The notes: generated by a model not told the origin, from the sequence alone. Numbered from the stretch's first letter, positions 1 to 12,337 are shown. The stretch: 64,000 nucleotides of DNA from Toxotes chatareus (GCA_016801885.1 CM028889.1:6363501-6427500); one strand, 5' to 3'. Numbers and translations are program-made.

Positions 1-1100
1 AGCATCTTTTTAGTAATTATGGTAGCATTATAATAATGATAATGATATAATAATTCTCTTGTAATTAAAACAGATTACATTTTTTCAGAGCAAACACACA
101 GAGAAGGTAGGACAGTTTCTGAATAGCTCCCCCACAACATGAAGGCAGGGCAGCTTGTACACAGTCAAAGAGAAGAAAGTGGGGACAAAAGGTCTAGTGG
201 TTGGACACTGAGGACACTGTTTATGTGTAACTGGACATTTAAATAAATCTCTGGTCTCTAGAAGTGGTTTTAACACAGAGCAGGCTCCAATTCTGCTAAA
301 GCTGCTGAGATATTCATTGTTCTATAATCACTTTTAATAATGACAACAGTTTTTACTGCAAATTCAATTCATGTCATCCATTTAAAGCATCTCTGTGTGC
401 TCTGTATGTGTCTCCTGGCTTTGAGAAAAATCCACATTGCCAAATTTAAATTTGAAAATCTCCCAGCTGCATAATGTGTGCAGCTAAAGTCAGGTGCCCC
501 ACGAAATAAAGCTGGCCTTCTTTAATTTCTTTGTGCATCAAGAATCCTTTTGTGCGAGTCATCTCTAAATAATAGTCTGATCCTCACGGCTTCATCAGAA
601 GTTCAGACTTTTGCTTATAGACACAAAGGGAGCTCCTGAAAAAAAAAGATCTGGGATTGTGATTGCAGGAGCAGGCCTCTCAACCAGCGCTCCATTCCCT
701 CTCTCACACATGGACCACCTGGGTGATCTGTTTATGGAAGCTATCCCAGCTTCTGGCCCTGAGCACATTCGAGCTATTCATGCCTCTTTTGTTTAGAGAA
801 AGTCCATTTATAAAGTCTACTGCACAAGCACTATGCAGATTAGAAACAGAGTGACTTTTCCAATCAGTCCAATGCTTTCAATGTGGACACAAGGCAGCTC
901 AGTTCTATAACATAACCAACAGGACATTAAAGGCTCATTTCGCTGTTTTGGATTAGCATGACTGCTATGGTGGATTACATATGAGAGAAATGTCCTGATC
1001 TCTACAAGTCTCATAAAAGTATTCCATGCTCCCAGAGGGAACATCATGTAAACTTTGATTTAAAAAAAGGAAAAAAAAAAAAAAAGGTGGAGCAGGTATT
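1..1100. other. Non-coding flank, left edge
   Basis: AT-rich sequence with no convincing exon. The short open frames here have no family resemblance and overlap one another on both strands. I see an A-rich run near 1063-1085 and nothing else of note. Confidence 0.5.
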
Positions 1101-1179
1101 ACGTGTGTGTTTCGTGCGAGACCAAAGTGTTTCCACAGGTTAATTTGTAGGGAGCAGCTCCCGCTGTTATCACGCACTG

Positions 1180-1740
1180 CGAAGCACTTTGTTTTGCTCC
1201 TGCCGTGAAAAGTGTTTTCAAGCTAACCCAAACACAGTCTATAGTAACAGTGATATTATCTATCTGAGCACGCGGGGCCCACCTGCGGGGCTCTGACACA
1301 GCGAGGGAGATGTTTTACCTTGTCTGCACGAATGGGCCCGGAGCACAGGAGGGAGGCAGGAGGGTTGGGGGGCGTGTGGGAGGAAAAGACACGGAGAGGG
1401 GGCGGGGGGGATGGAGGATTTTACAGGCCAACACGCATGATGCTGTTTGGGCAGGTTGAGCCTGCAGACTCACTGACTTTTCATCAGCTAGTTTTTCTTT
1501 GCCTTAACGGCCACACTATAATTAATCAGATGTCTGGGTTGGATAGGCACGCAAGGGCTGGGTTCAAGACCTTTTGTTTGGATAGATGCCTGGTCAGGTG
1601 TGTAGCTGTATAAATAGTTACCGCCTGTTTTCTCACAACGCCTCGCAGAGAAAGTTCAATTAGAGTGGTGTGGCAGCGACACATCTCCTGACATGAACGA
1701 GCTTCAAACTGCAGCAATTATGGTTTCTATCTTTTTTAGC
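1180..1740. promoter_or_regulatory. Candidate conserved regulatory block
   Basis: This stretch is free of simple repeats and has mixed composition. It carries homeodomain-type AT cores, for example ATAATTAATCAGATG at 1518-1532, where a TAATTA core runs into an E-box-like CAGATG. It lies 10 kb upstream of foxq1. The judgement rests on texture and motif content only; no alignment was possible. Confidence 0.25.
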
Positions 1741-2859
1741 ATAATTGGAGATCACTGTGCTCCAGTGTAGCAGAGGTGCACACGATTCAATGACACATGA
1801 ATCTATTTATACCTCCTCTAACCCCTCAGTGAACTGTAATGCTCTCATCTCGGAACTAAAAACTGTAACCAAGAGTTTCTCCCAGTGAGATACCAACTGT
1901 GGCGATCATCTGACAGAAAAGCTTTGGGATATGATCACACTGCTGCATTAGCTAATCCTGTACTTCCACCGTTACCATGCCACCTACCTCTGACCGCCCA
2001 TCCCAGTTAAAGAGCAGGTGCTGCATTTTCAGCCTGTAAACGTTTGTAACCCCCCTCCATCCACCTGGCTGTCCCAATGGCCAAACCTGTTTCTCTGGCA
2101 TGCGGGAGGAGTTAACAAATCTTAAGAGTACAGACAATCCATGGCCAGATCTATTTCCAAATCCAACAGGAAAGCTGGGGATTGTGCCAAAAATCACCCA
2201 GAAAACTTGGGTTCAAACAGCTAAAGATTGGCATCTGGCATGTGGGCGGCAACATCGGCCCGGCTGCTGATGGGGTTTTATTGTATAGATAAAGCTGCAG
2301 TCGAAGTATGGCTTGTGTATCTGAGACAAATCTGTGACTGCCTTTTTGATTTCTAAAGAACAGCTGTATGACGTCCGCTCCTCATGCAGCTACTGAGCAT
2401 GTTTGACAGTGTGTCTCAATATTGACACAGCTTTGCTTGGTTTTGACAAGCTCAGAGTAAAATGCTACAGTGGCCATCTTCATTGTAAAATAGAAATATG
2501 TCACCCAAATGCAGCAAAATGGGGTTTTAATTGTTCCTGTATGACAGAGGAGTTTAATGGTACACAGGCTATATGTTGTTACAAGTTGCTATATGTTGTT
2601 AGCAGAATAAAGTCATTGTTGGTTTTAGCATTGCAATTCATTGTAATTCTAGTAAAAAAAAAAGACAAAACAGGACCAGCGTGATACTTTAATATGTAAT
2701 AAAATCTTTATGATGGACAGTCCACCATCAGTACTGTCTGTGCTTAACATTACTGCTTATTTTAAGAAATGTTAAACTCTGTCCATGATGTAACACTGTC
2801 AGACACTGTCTACAATTTTATATGATTTGTACATTTTATACCAGATGGATGCTGTGGTC
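1741..2859. other. Intergenic, little to report
   Basis: No gene is supported. A short imperfect tandem duplication (unit about 20 bp, core CTATATGTTGTTA) lies at about 2569-2600. The rest is ordinary AT-rich non-coding sequence. Confidence 0.45.
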
Positions 2860-3110
2860 TGTTGTGGAGCCTGGCAGCTGCTGTTTGCTCCGGTGGATCA
2901 ATGCCGGAGCGGAGGCAGGACACATTACAGCCCCTCGACCAGCTGGAGGAGATTAGGGTCCCCCCAATCAAACTTCCGATCCTTAATGATATTCATTTAC
3001 GAATTATCACCAAATCAATATCTAATAGGACCTACTACAAACAGTAGCATCTGCCCAGGAGCCCAGGTTTCTAATTGTGCTTGCAGTGAGTCATGTAAAG
3101 TCTACAGAGA
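2860..3110. promoter_or_regulatory. Candidate conserved regulatory block
   Basis: A repeat-free island of about 250 bp. It moves from GC-mixed sequence into a dense run of homeodomain and POU-like AT cores between about 2980 and 3030 (TAATGAT, AATTATC, ATCAATA). This is the texture typical of vertebrate developmental enhancers. Open frames across it show no recognisable protein. Function is inferred, not shown. Confidence 0.27.
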
Positions 3111-4720
3111 TTAGAAAAAAAAAATTCAAATTAAACAAGAGCATTTAACTCTACAGTTGATATTTGAGTTTGGAAAAAAAAAACTTCTAGAGTTTGTCTG
3201 CTTTGGCGTCAGAACCCATCGGGGGGAGCCTGATTCGCAGAGAGAGATGTGGTTAATATGTTTGTAGTTATGATTAGTGTGTAATTTAGCATTTCTTTAT
3301 GGTCCATTTGGAGCTTCCTCTCTGTACTTGGAAGTAAAATACTAAACTACTTCATCAAATTTACATGACAGTTTGACAGATGACTAACTGGCAGATAACG
3401 TGACACTTTGTTGACCCCCAAAATGGGGTGGTGGACCAGAAAGGTTGGAGAGAAGTGGACATACACACTCTTACGTGCAGCATATTTGCAGTCTAAGCAA
3501 ACACTTGAGCCACACTAAGGGAGAGCAGCAATGATCCAGTGACTGAAGTGTTGAAATGACTGATGTGCCTGCTTTACAAATTACTGGCTTTAAACCCATC
3601 TCTGTCTCTTTCTGTGTGTGAGCTTCCTAAAGGCTAAGACAGACACTGATCTCCAGCTCACAGCTGGAGAGTTGCTAAGTAGTGACTTGGTCATCTTGGT
3701 CACCCAAAACATTGAATCCTACATTTCCCATAATACAATTCAATGCCATTAGCTATTTTGTTAGTAGCCCCCATCCCCAGCCTTGTAAATGCTCACATCT
3801 TTTTCAACTCCTTGCTGCATACTACATTCAGAGTAATGTGTTCTAGTCTGTGCTGTATGACAAAAAAAATATCATATATTAAAAGAATCTAAGCATGGGC
3901 CTGAGATAGTTCTTTTAAAACTGTTAATTGTGGTAAAACACATTGGTGAAAGAAAGGGGATCTAAATATAACCCACACACTAATGTTATCAATCAGTGAG
4001 CTGTTTGTTGGGGTTGTCTGTGGGATGATTCCTTGGTAACACTTTAAATTTGGTGCCATGTTTGCAGTTAAAGCCCCCGAGCTAGATGTTCCACCTCTCA
4101 ATCACAAAAATAAGAGGTGCGGTTAAGGTTCAGACGGTGCAAAAATAGTGCTGCGGAGCCCCGCGGTAGGTTGAGAGGCAGACGAAGCATCTCGTGCAAA
4201 CCACTATGCGTGAGTAGAGTGTTTGGATCCTATTTCAAGTTTAGACAGAAAAGGGCTGAACGGCTGCCAGGTAAACAGTACAGCGCAGGTACTGATTTGG
4301 CCCTGTGTTTATGCTTACACAAAAACAGCCTACAGCACTGCTGAATGGAGGTAGGTCCTATCAGCTGCAGCGATAAAGCGAGGTGTCTCTGGCTGAGATC
4401 AATCATTGCTCCTTTTTCTTCTTTATCCCCCCTCCTCCCCACCCAAACTCCCTCAACGCCTCTCAGCTCGGCATGCGAGGGGAACCTAGCGTGTGAAGAG
4501 TTGAAATGGACAATAGCAACAGGTAGGACAGGAATCAGGCCCGTGTTGCCTGCATGGCAGAGCTTCATTGACAGACATGCACTTACAGTAACATTTTACA
4601 GACAGGATTAAGGGTTGAGCTAAGGTCTGCTTCTGCCTTTGTTGAGGTTATGTTGGCAATGGTGTGAGTGTCCATGGAACACCTCTTCATTTAGGGTTGC
4701 CCTAAGGTGAGGTAACAGTG
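3111..4720. other. Intergenic, nothing supported
   Basis: Two A-runs (about 3115-3123 and 3173-3182) and ordinary non-coding sequence. Short frames at 4230-4611 overlap on opposite strands and are not recognisable. I see no repeat family or RNA gene. Confidence 0.4.
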
Positions 4721-4724
4721 TGAT

Positions 4725-5210
4725 AATTGAGCCCCACCAGCCTGAGGGGAACTTTGGTTTGTCACTTTGGTCTAGAGGGTCACTTGAGGACTAAAGAGAT
4801 GCATGGATAAACCTAATAGGCACTGGAGGACTAGAGAGCACTTGGTTGAGAGCAGTGGCGTTTGGGCAGAGCAGAGGGGGCACTTGGTTTGATCTGAGCC
4901 ACACTTAAGATGACCAGAGGGGGTTTAGGGTTGAACGCAGGGACCTGTGAGCTCACCAAATTGGGACTTGCACCAACAAGAGTTGTGCTGCTTGGGCTGA
5001 CAAGAGGATCACTTAGCTCAATCAGAGGGAAAACTTGGGCTGACCAGAGGGGCCCTCAGTCTGACCTTTGGGTCATTTGGACTGATCAGAAAGAAAACTT
5101 GTGCTCAAAGGGGGTCCTTTGGGGATTAGAGGAGCTCTTTCGCAGACAAGAGGAAGAGAGTAGCACTTGAACTGACCAGATGAGCACCTGGGGACTGGAG
5201 GAGCAAAGAC
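4725..5210. repeat. Degenerate tandem repeat (decayed minisatellite)
   Basis: About 480 bp built from diverged copies of a short phrase of the type CACTTGG...CTGACCAGAGG, repeating every 25-35 bp. Examples are GGTCACTTGAGGACTA near 4779, GGCACTTGGTTTGATCT near 4879, CTTGGGCTGACCAGAGGGG near 5032, and CACTTGAACTGACCAGATG near 5164. Unit length and sequence vary, so the array is old. It creates a spurious open frame at 4910-5170. Confidence 0.6.
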
Positions 5211-5559
5211 TTGTATAACAAGACCATCCTTTAACTGCCCCAGTCAAATAGTGCAAATAAGACTGGGGAAGTCAGCACCTTTCTTTGCACGCCACTTGCT
5301 AGAAATTTAAAAAACATTGCATGTATCAGGGCAATAAGATACAGGGGGACCCGGAATTACATCACTGCCTTTGCATGTGATTTGGGTCCTAGCGGTGCCA
5401 GGCTGCCTTTCACCTGCACTTCACCTGTACTTCACCTCTTTCCTTAATTACTTTAATTATACCCTTGTTGGCTCCGTTTATTTATATGTATCTATTTTTT
5501 TTCTCTCTGTTGGTCTGGCAGGGTGTGAGCACCTCAGGTAAGAATGCAGGAGAACCCAA
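5211..5559. other. Intergenic, nothing supported
   Basis: Non-coding sequence with a tiny direct repeat of TTCACCTG-type units near 5408-5437. No gene or element recognised. Confidence 0.4.
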
Positions 5560-6010
5560 AATAGCAACGAGCGGCTGCCAACTGACTGCAGGATATGCTG
5601 CTTCATTTTATCAGATTTCATTTATTAATCGCTGACACAGAAGCAGGAGAGATTTACGCTCATCAAACCACACTTATGAAACCTGTGTGAGTCACCGCAT
5701 GTACTTTGTTTGTGTCTGTGTGTGTGTATCAGGTATCTCACCATACATTTTTGATGCAGCAGTTGCCTATGAGCGCATTCAATACAAAAAGTTCTCACGT
5801 TATGTGTCAAAATTATTTTGTGGGAACTTTTTGTTTGTCACTGTTCAGGTGCGTCTCTGATTATATGGACTGGAGGCCCCCCACCATTTATCTTCCAAAA
5901 CACAGAGGTATGATTCCACTGAAGCGACAACAAAGCAGGCAGCGAACGTTTAGAGGGCCGCATTGTTGGATAATTACAGTAATCACAGCTCGAAGAATAA
6001 ACTAGATGGA
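5560..6010. promoter_or_regulatory. Candidate conserved regulatory block
   Basis: Repeat-poor sequence with scattered AT cores (for example TTTATTAATCGCTGACA near 5620) and a TAATTACAGTAATCACAG segment near 5971. The pattern resembles enhancer DNA, but this is a visual judgement only. Confidence 0.2.
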
Positions 6011-8865
6011 ATGTATGTTTCTTACTCTTCCATTCTGCTGAAGCACATGTGCAATCTCACACACTTTCACACCCACACAGTGTGTGAGCAGACACACTAC
6101 AGCCACAGACAAACATACTCTCCCATACACAAATCCTAATACTGGTGCCTACTGCGCTGAGAGCAGGAATGAGAGGAATTGACGTGGAATGTCTGACTTT
6201 TTTCGTGAAACACACCGCAGCACCTACTAGCGCACCCCAATGAAGCATGTTTACTATCGGCGGCCTCTGTCAGAGACTAAATCTGGGAATTCTGGGAATC
6301 TCAGCCACGCAGCGCCTCTTGTTGCTGTTCCTCCCTGTCACACACAGCCTGCACTTTGTTTATACAAAGACATGAGGGCTGGACACCCTTCACTCACAGA
6401 GAAGAAAGAAAACAAAGATGAGATACAGGTAAGAAGTCATCCAGAGACATGCAGACAAGGGTTAGCGTGTGAGCGCAGACCGCCACAGAGGTGGGGCTAT
6501 TTTTGGAGCTGTGAAGGATTCACCCGATGAATTTACATTACTGGAATTCCAGTCATGTCAACACTTAAAAGAGATTTCTCCTGCTGTTCATAGGAGACAC
6601 TTTAAATCTCAATAGGTGAGCTAAAACAACAACGCACCAATTTTAGACATGTTAACAGGTTATATAAGCGCAATGTCTTTCTTTAGTCTTAGTGTCTTCA
6701 CCTTGTTGACCTTGCAATTCAAGCAATTTCATCACATTACATATATCATCTTCCACTAGAACCTAAAGGTAAAAGATGATCCCCACCCTCTCAAGTGATG
6801 TGATGATCTGAAATGAGCCTTAATTCAAAGATCCAGAGAGAAATGGTGCCTGTGGGGAAATTGTCTTTCCACTTGTGATTTCAAATTGCCATGTGGGGGA
6901 TAAAAAAGGAAAACAGGTGCGCTGCCTTTCACACCAAATCACTTCAGCACAGGTGTGTGTAGCCATCTTGGCAGAGTACCTGAAATCAAATACAACCTCA
7001 TCACACGCCTGCAAAGAAAAAAGAATACACACAGGCACACCTACCACCAGCTAAGCGGTGCAGAATTCTCTTTGTGTCTTGTCAGAGTTTTGTACAGTGG
7101 CGGTGATAATGATAGCACACATGCCGCTGCTTTCCTCAGCTCTGGTTTTAGGCTCACAGCAGTCGGCCTCCTGAGTTTCAACAAAAACATTTTGGTTTCA
7201 ACTCTCCAGCTGCTGTAGCAACATCCCAGTGAGAGAAGGAAGCGGTTTCCAGAATCTAAATTTGATAAGGGGATTGTCTGACGACCTCTGGTTTCTCTGA
7301 CATCCTTTCTCCCATCACCACTGGCACTACAGAGTTTCAGATATCAACACTGATTCCAGACTTAGAGACAAAGGGACTGAGGTGGTGGATGACTGGACAA
7401 AGTGCCTTACTTTCATGCACAAGACTAGCGTTAAGATTCCCTCACCTCCTAAAAGCAGGAAAGTCAGTCTCTCCCTATGGCCACATTTTGGCTACCTTAA
7501 ACTGAAAGAAAAAGTTGTTTCCCTAAATGAAGCACTAGATCAGGGCTGTATCTGCTGTTGAGGACACTTAAGTCATCTTGTTTGACTTTGGGGGTTTTAG
7601 TGACCTTGGGAAAGTTTTCATTCTAGAGTTAAAACCTCAACATGGTGACTGTTATAAAGACCTAGTAAATGTAGGATAAATTTGACAACTTCAGGATGAA
7701 ATAAATAAATATAAAGGTAAAAGATTGGGCTTTGGTTTAGAAAGAAATGACTTTGAAGCACCATTCACACATTCGTGTTTCCAAACAACATTTTCTAATA
7801 TTTTCCTTGGGAGTTTCCTATGGAAAAAAAAATGCTGTTTGTACTTTCAAACTAATGACAGCAGTTATTGAGTTCCATAGTTCTTCCTCCAGATTCAAGT
7901 TTAGGGTAGGTCCTACTCTAGATCACTCAGGCTGCTTTGGAATGCACTGGCATCCTATTTGACATTTAAGAACGAGGACATTGAAAATTTTGGACTGAAA
8001 AGTGAATTTTTTTGTCAATACATTTTTGTGAGGATTACAAGAATGTTTGGGTCCTTGACAACAACACATTAAAACCTCTGCCACATCGAATATCTACACC
8101 ACGGTCCCTGGAATGCTCCAAGGCCCTACAGTTTTAAAGTTGCCACATGAAATTTAGCATTTTTGACAACACAGTTCCAGCTCAGGGTCAAACTACTAGC
8201 GGTTTAAAAAGACTTCAGCCACATCAGGTGGCCGTCATCAGTGGGTGGAGTGTGTTTTTTGGAGATGGATCTGTTGCTAATTAAAAATTTCATCACAGCA
8301 ACTACTTTAAAAAGCTGATGTCAACTAGATCCATCTCCATGACAGTTGAGCAAACTCCAAATGCTAACGAAGACTGTGTGATGTGGTTGAAATTCCTGGG
8401 AAAAGCTAGTGAGTGGACCTTGAGATTTGTGAAATCACTATTTCCAAGTTCAAGAATGAACTCTGATGGATAAATTTCACATGTTTTTCCAATCAGATGG
8501 CCTCAGATCGAATGCTTCACACATACACCCTTGGGTGATCATGCTAACAGAGGGACAAAGTACTAATTGTGCCCACTCAATAGTCAGAATGTACATTTAT
8601 TAAAGGTCCACTGTAAACTGACTGATTGAGACGGCATAACTCATTACAATCAAGCACACAGATTTGTTCCAGTTGTACTCTCCAGCATTCGAAATGAACA
8701 GCGACAAAACTGACAGATGAACTGTGCTTCAAAAAAAAGGAAAAGGAGCCGTCATCAGGCCTTTCATTAAAATGACTGGAAAAACAGACACACACTTCAG
8801 GTTCACGTACACATAATTAACCTGCTTACCCTCCGAATTCTGTCGCTTTCACACTCTCTCTCCCA
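6011..8865. other. Intergenic, mostly featureless
   Basis: No exon recognised. A 12-bp inverted repeat (GGAGATGGATCT at 8261-8272 and its complement at 8327-8338) brackets a 54-base spacer and may be chance. The remainder is ordinary AT-rich non-coding DNA. Confidence 0.4.
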
Positions 8866-8977
<112 letters not shown>

Positions 8978-9434
8978 GGGGTACTATGACATCTTTAACC
9001 GTGCCTCAGTACACCCAAGGTGATAATTAGGTGATAAAATTTAAACATGTAGACACACAAACCACTGGGGATACCAAACATAGATCCATATCTCAGTGCT
9101 ATCAGGAACAGGCTGGTAGCAGCAGTTTATAGTGACCTTATCTAATATCCTATGGTATCATTATGAAATTCTAATGCTTTTGCTCTTACAGGGGCCTTTC
9201 ATGTGGTTTTTGTTTGGTATCACTGCCTGAATTTATTACAGTATGCCCATAAATCTTTTCGTGAGCACTGTTAGGTTTCAATACATGAATATGGGAATGT
9301 ACGGAGCTGAACCAGCACTCACTCAGGTCCCAGCGAAGTCCGAGCACCTGAGAGAGGAGGAGTGCCGGAGAAGACGGTTTAATGATTATTACTGGCCCCA
9401 GGCCAAGCTCATAACTCATGTTAAGTCTCCAGTC

Positions 9435-9435
9435 C

Positions 9436-9466
<31 letters not shown>

Positions 9467-9473
9467 TCTCTCT
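9435..9473. repeat. TC microsatellite
   Basis: About 39 bp of TC/CT dinucleotide with one CC interruption. It produces the low-complexity Arg-Glu and Ser-Leu frames seen on the two strands, which are not genes. Confidence 0.9.
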
Positions 9474-10698
9474 GTCTTCACTGAACTGAAAGGCGTTGAC
9501 AGGAGAAGAGTTAGTGGGACAAACAGATATTTGGTTTTCAGGTGTCAGAGACAAAAGTTTACTTAAAACCTGTCAGGGTAGCTACAAGGTTTCTTACTTC
9601 ACTTCACTTCTCTTTGAGCAGGCAATGTGTAGCTAAACTAAGCTGCCAGCAGGGTGCGCTCCACAGAGGCATGAAGTCTTATCTGTATTTTTGTCAACTT
9701 ACAAGTTTTACTTATTGTTTTTAAATTTGTCCATAAGACTAAAACTTAGTTATTTTTGTTTTGAAACTTGTGTGAGACACTTAACCAGCTTCAATAACTT
9801 TTCAGCTAATTTGTTGTACAGTATCTCATTCCCAATGCCACGCATATACAGTATTACTTTTTTTTTTTTTTTTAGGTCATTTTTAAATGATGGCCAACCA
9901 GTAGACATTGCACAAACTTCATCCTACAAGCTAGTGAGTCTTATTCAGTCAGAATGTTCACTACTTTAAAGCCACAGTGTGTAGAACTTGAAGAAGCTCA
10001 GTCCTCAGTGTCAGCAGACCTGCAGCCTCCCCTGGAAAATAACCACCAGCCTCCACTTCATAGCAAAGAAGACGAGGACTTCAGCCTAGCACCACAAAAT
10101 CTCTTGCTCCGGCCCTGGCTTTCATTAAACAGTGTGAGATATTGACTGACCGGAGTTAAACAAATGGATGCGCTATGGTATGGCCCTGGTGTAAGTGTGT
10201 GTACAAAAGTAAAATCCACAGTTTCCTCGTTCAGCAGTAAAACGCTGAAATGTTTTGAGAGACAGAAACAGCTTCATTCTCCACTCATCTGCGTCACTGG
10301 CTCAAACACAGAGTGAAATGCTTGTTTTCTGCCCAGGCTTCTGACACTGCGTGCGGTTTGCATGCAGGTGCATTGGTCCTTACCTCTGAACTTTACATGA
10401 CCTCTCAGGCAATCTTTGTGTTTTTATTTTTCTTAATTATTATTCCCTCAACCCTCTTGCTCAACCTGAGAGCTTACATTTTATTCATTGTACGTTTTAC
10501 GTGGAACTCTTCCAAACTCATCTCTTTTATTTCAGTTTTGCGCCGGCATTACTTCCCCATTCCACCGGGGCGCCGGTAAAGGGAGTAACAGGTTGAAGTG
10601 AAAAGCAGTGACTATCTACTCTAATGTCTTTCTGTCTGCGCAGTGTTTCTCTGTCTGATTGACCAGAGGACAGAGCCTTGGGAAGCACTTCCGAAAGG
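9474..10698. other. Intergenic; possible old transposon debris
   Basis: No gene recognised. The phrase TTTAAAGCCACAGTGTGTAGA at about 9966 resembles the start of an interspersed repeat I associate with spiny-rayed fish. The body that follows is not clearly alignable from memory, so this stays a weak suggestion. A T-run lies at about 9858-9874. Confidence 0.3.
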
Positions 10699-10747
10699 GG
10701 TTTGCTGCTGTGCGTAAAAATGTGGATTTTACGCACAGCAGCAAACC
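10699..10747. other. Perfect 21-bp-stem hairpin
   Basis: Bases 10699-10719 are the exact reverse complement of 10727-10747, with a 7-base loop (ATGTGGA). Each arm contains GCTGCTGTGCGTAAAA or its complement, so it is not a simple-sequence palindrome. It lies about 560 bp upstream of the foxq1 start codon. It could form a strong RNA or DNA stem. Whether it is transcribed cannot be told from the sequence. Confidence 0.85.
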
Positions 10748-10809
10748 TGGAATCCAGAAGGAGGAAACTAATACAAACTGTTTTTATCGATTACTCTTGT
10801 AGCACATAG

Positions 10810-10841
<32 letters not shown>

Positions 10842-10953
10842 AGACACACACACACACACACAAATAAATAAATAAATAAATAATTTAAAATGAGCATAAG
10901 GCGAAAAACTAACTGTTTAGGATGAAAAAGGGATAGATAGATAGATAGATAGA
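10810..10953. repeat. Compound microsatellite cluster upstream of foxq1
   Basis: A CA tract (10810-10862, broken by GAGAGA) runs directly into AAAT/AATA units (10861-10884). After about 48 bp comes a GATA tetranucleotide run (10932-10953). The cluster ends about 350 bp before the foxq1 start codon, so length changes here would lie close to its promoter. Confidence 0.9.
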
Positions 10954-11039
10954 CTTGGCTGGATTTTAGACAATTTTTTTCATAACTGCCCTCTGTCACC
11001 TCACTGTTACATACACTAAATCACTCAATCGTTTCAATG

Positions 11040-11303
11040 GATTTGGGCTGGAAACCCCGCCTTTGGGCCGTCCCTCGCCGGGGCATTATATTATAGCAAG
11101 ACAAGCCTGTCTCCGGAGACAGATCTGTATTCTGCTACTCCAGACTGAGGCTCAGGGTGCCTCCAGCGCTCCACTCGAGCCTTTACAACACAGAGAGATA
11201 TTTCTGCTGTCGGGACTGCTACACCTGCTCTGCTGCTCAGCTGAGACAAGACTCTAACAGAGGAGACACTTAAAGGAGAAGATCGTTCTTCTTTTCTGGG
11301 AAA
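11040..11303 (+). promoter_or_regulatory. foxq1: Probable foxq1 promoter and 5' UTR
   Basis: Immediately upstream of the foxq1 start there is a GC-box-like CCCCGCC at 11055-11061. A TATA-like ATTATATTATAG follows at about 11085-11096. A roughly 200-base leader without an obvious splice acceptor then reaches the ATG at 11304. The transcription start is not defined by the sequence; placement is by distance and motif only. Confidence 0.4.
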
Positions 11304-12191
11304 ATGAAACTTGAAGTTTTCTCTGCGCACCACTTCGCGCAGAAGCCGCTGGAGTTGTGTATGGACGCGGAGGAGGGAGTCCCGTCTCCTCTGTCCGGAG
11401 ACGAGCTGGGGTCGGACGGGGACTGCGTAGCCAACAGCCCGGCACCTGTCACCCAGGGCGTCGACGGCAGCAAAGGGAAGCCATACACCCGCAGACCCAA
11501 GCCCCCTTACTCCTACATTGCCCTCATCGCCATGGCAATTCGGGAGTCAAGCAGCGGCCGCCTCACTCTGGCAGAGATCAACGACTACCTGATGAAGAAG
11601 TTCCCGTTTTTCCGCGGTAGCTACACCGGCTGGAGGAACTCGGTGCGCCACAACCTATCACTCAATGACTGCTTCCTCAAAGTGCTGCGGGACCCGTCCA
11701 GGCCCTGGGGCAAGGACAACTACTGGATGCTCAACCCGCACAGCGAGTACACCTTCGCCGACGGGGTGTTCCGGCGCAGGAGGAAGCGCATCGCCAAGAG
11801 AACCAGCAAGGAGCAGGAGAGCCCGGACATCCTCAGCGAGGACACCCGCCTCCCCGCCACGGAGGAGAGGGTGGGGGCCAAGTTCTCCAGCCCCTTCGCC
11901 ATTGACAGCATCCTGAGCACACCTTTCAAACGGAGGGAGGACAGCCACGTTGAGGCAGACACCCACGCCCCCCGGCTCTACTGGCCCCCAGGGGCCCATG
12001 TACTGCCGTATCCTCTCAACTATCCGGCACAACACTTGTACCTGTCAGACGCGGCGTACAGCAGCACAGAGCCCAGCAGGGAAGCACTGACATACCTCCA
12101 GCAGACAGCACCGGACATGACCGGACCCGAGGCCGCGTTCAAGATGCCCAACAAGGCACGAGGTTTCCATATAGACTCTCTGCTGTCATGA
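11304..12191 (+). CDS. foxq1: Forkhead box protein Q1, single-exon gene
   Basis: A 295-residue forkhead transcription factor acting in the nucleus. The conserved FOXQ1 opening MKLEVF fixes the start. An acidic, Ser/Gly-rich stretch (about 20-50) follows. The winged-helix domain spans about 64-160, from RPKPPYSYIALIAMAI through recognition helix NSVRHNLSLNDCF (112-124) to the basic tail RRRRKRIAKR (157-166), a likely nuclear localisation signal. Two motifs resemble the eh1 Groucho-binding type: FAIDSIL (198-204) and FHIDSLLS at the extreme C-terminus (288-295). The protein is shorter than the mammalian one (about 400 residues), lacking its Ala/Gly-rich expansions. FOXQ1 is single-exon in vertebrates, as here. 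The family acts in epithelium, including stomach mucous cells and hair. Position upstream of foxf2 on the same strand matches vertebrate synteny. Whether this is teleost copy a or b is not resolved. Confidence 0.95.
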   Translation: MKLEVFSAHHFAQKPLELCMDAEEGVPSPLSGDELGSDGDCVANSPAPVTQGVDGSKGKPYTRRPKPPYSYIALIAMAIRESSSGRLTLAEINDYLMKKFPFFRGSYTGWRNSVRHNLSLNDCFLKVLRDPSRPWGKDNYWMLNPHSEYTFADGVFRRRRKRIAKRTSKEQESPDILSEDTRLPATEERVGAKFSSPFAIDSILSTPFKRREDSHVEADTHAPRLYWPPGAHVLPYPLNYPAQHLYLSDAAYSSTEPSREALTYLQQTAPDMTGPEAAFKMPNKARGFHIDSLLS

Positions 12192-12337
12192 AACGCCTGG
12201 ACTGGTGTCAGACTTGTATGTTGTGACCCATGATGTGCACTTTTGTGGGCGCTCTTAGCTTTCAGTGCTTTAGCTGTTTAACTGTGTGGGACTCTGTGTG
12301 TCTGTCTCATCTTGACTACTGTAAGTCATTTTGCAGT

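Noticed and set aside
8261..8338. 12-bp inverted repeat with a 54-base spacer
   Set aside because: Short arms and a long spacer; expected by chance in a window this size. Mentioned only in the intergenic entry.
11658..12035. Antisense frames across foxq1
   Set aside because: Same reason: GC-rich third positions leave the complementary strand open. No independent evidence of a gene.
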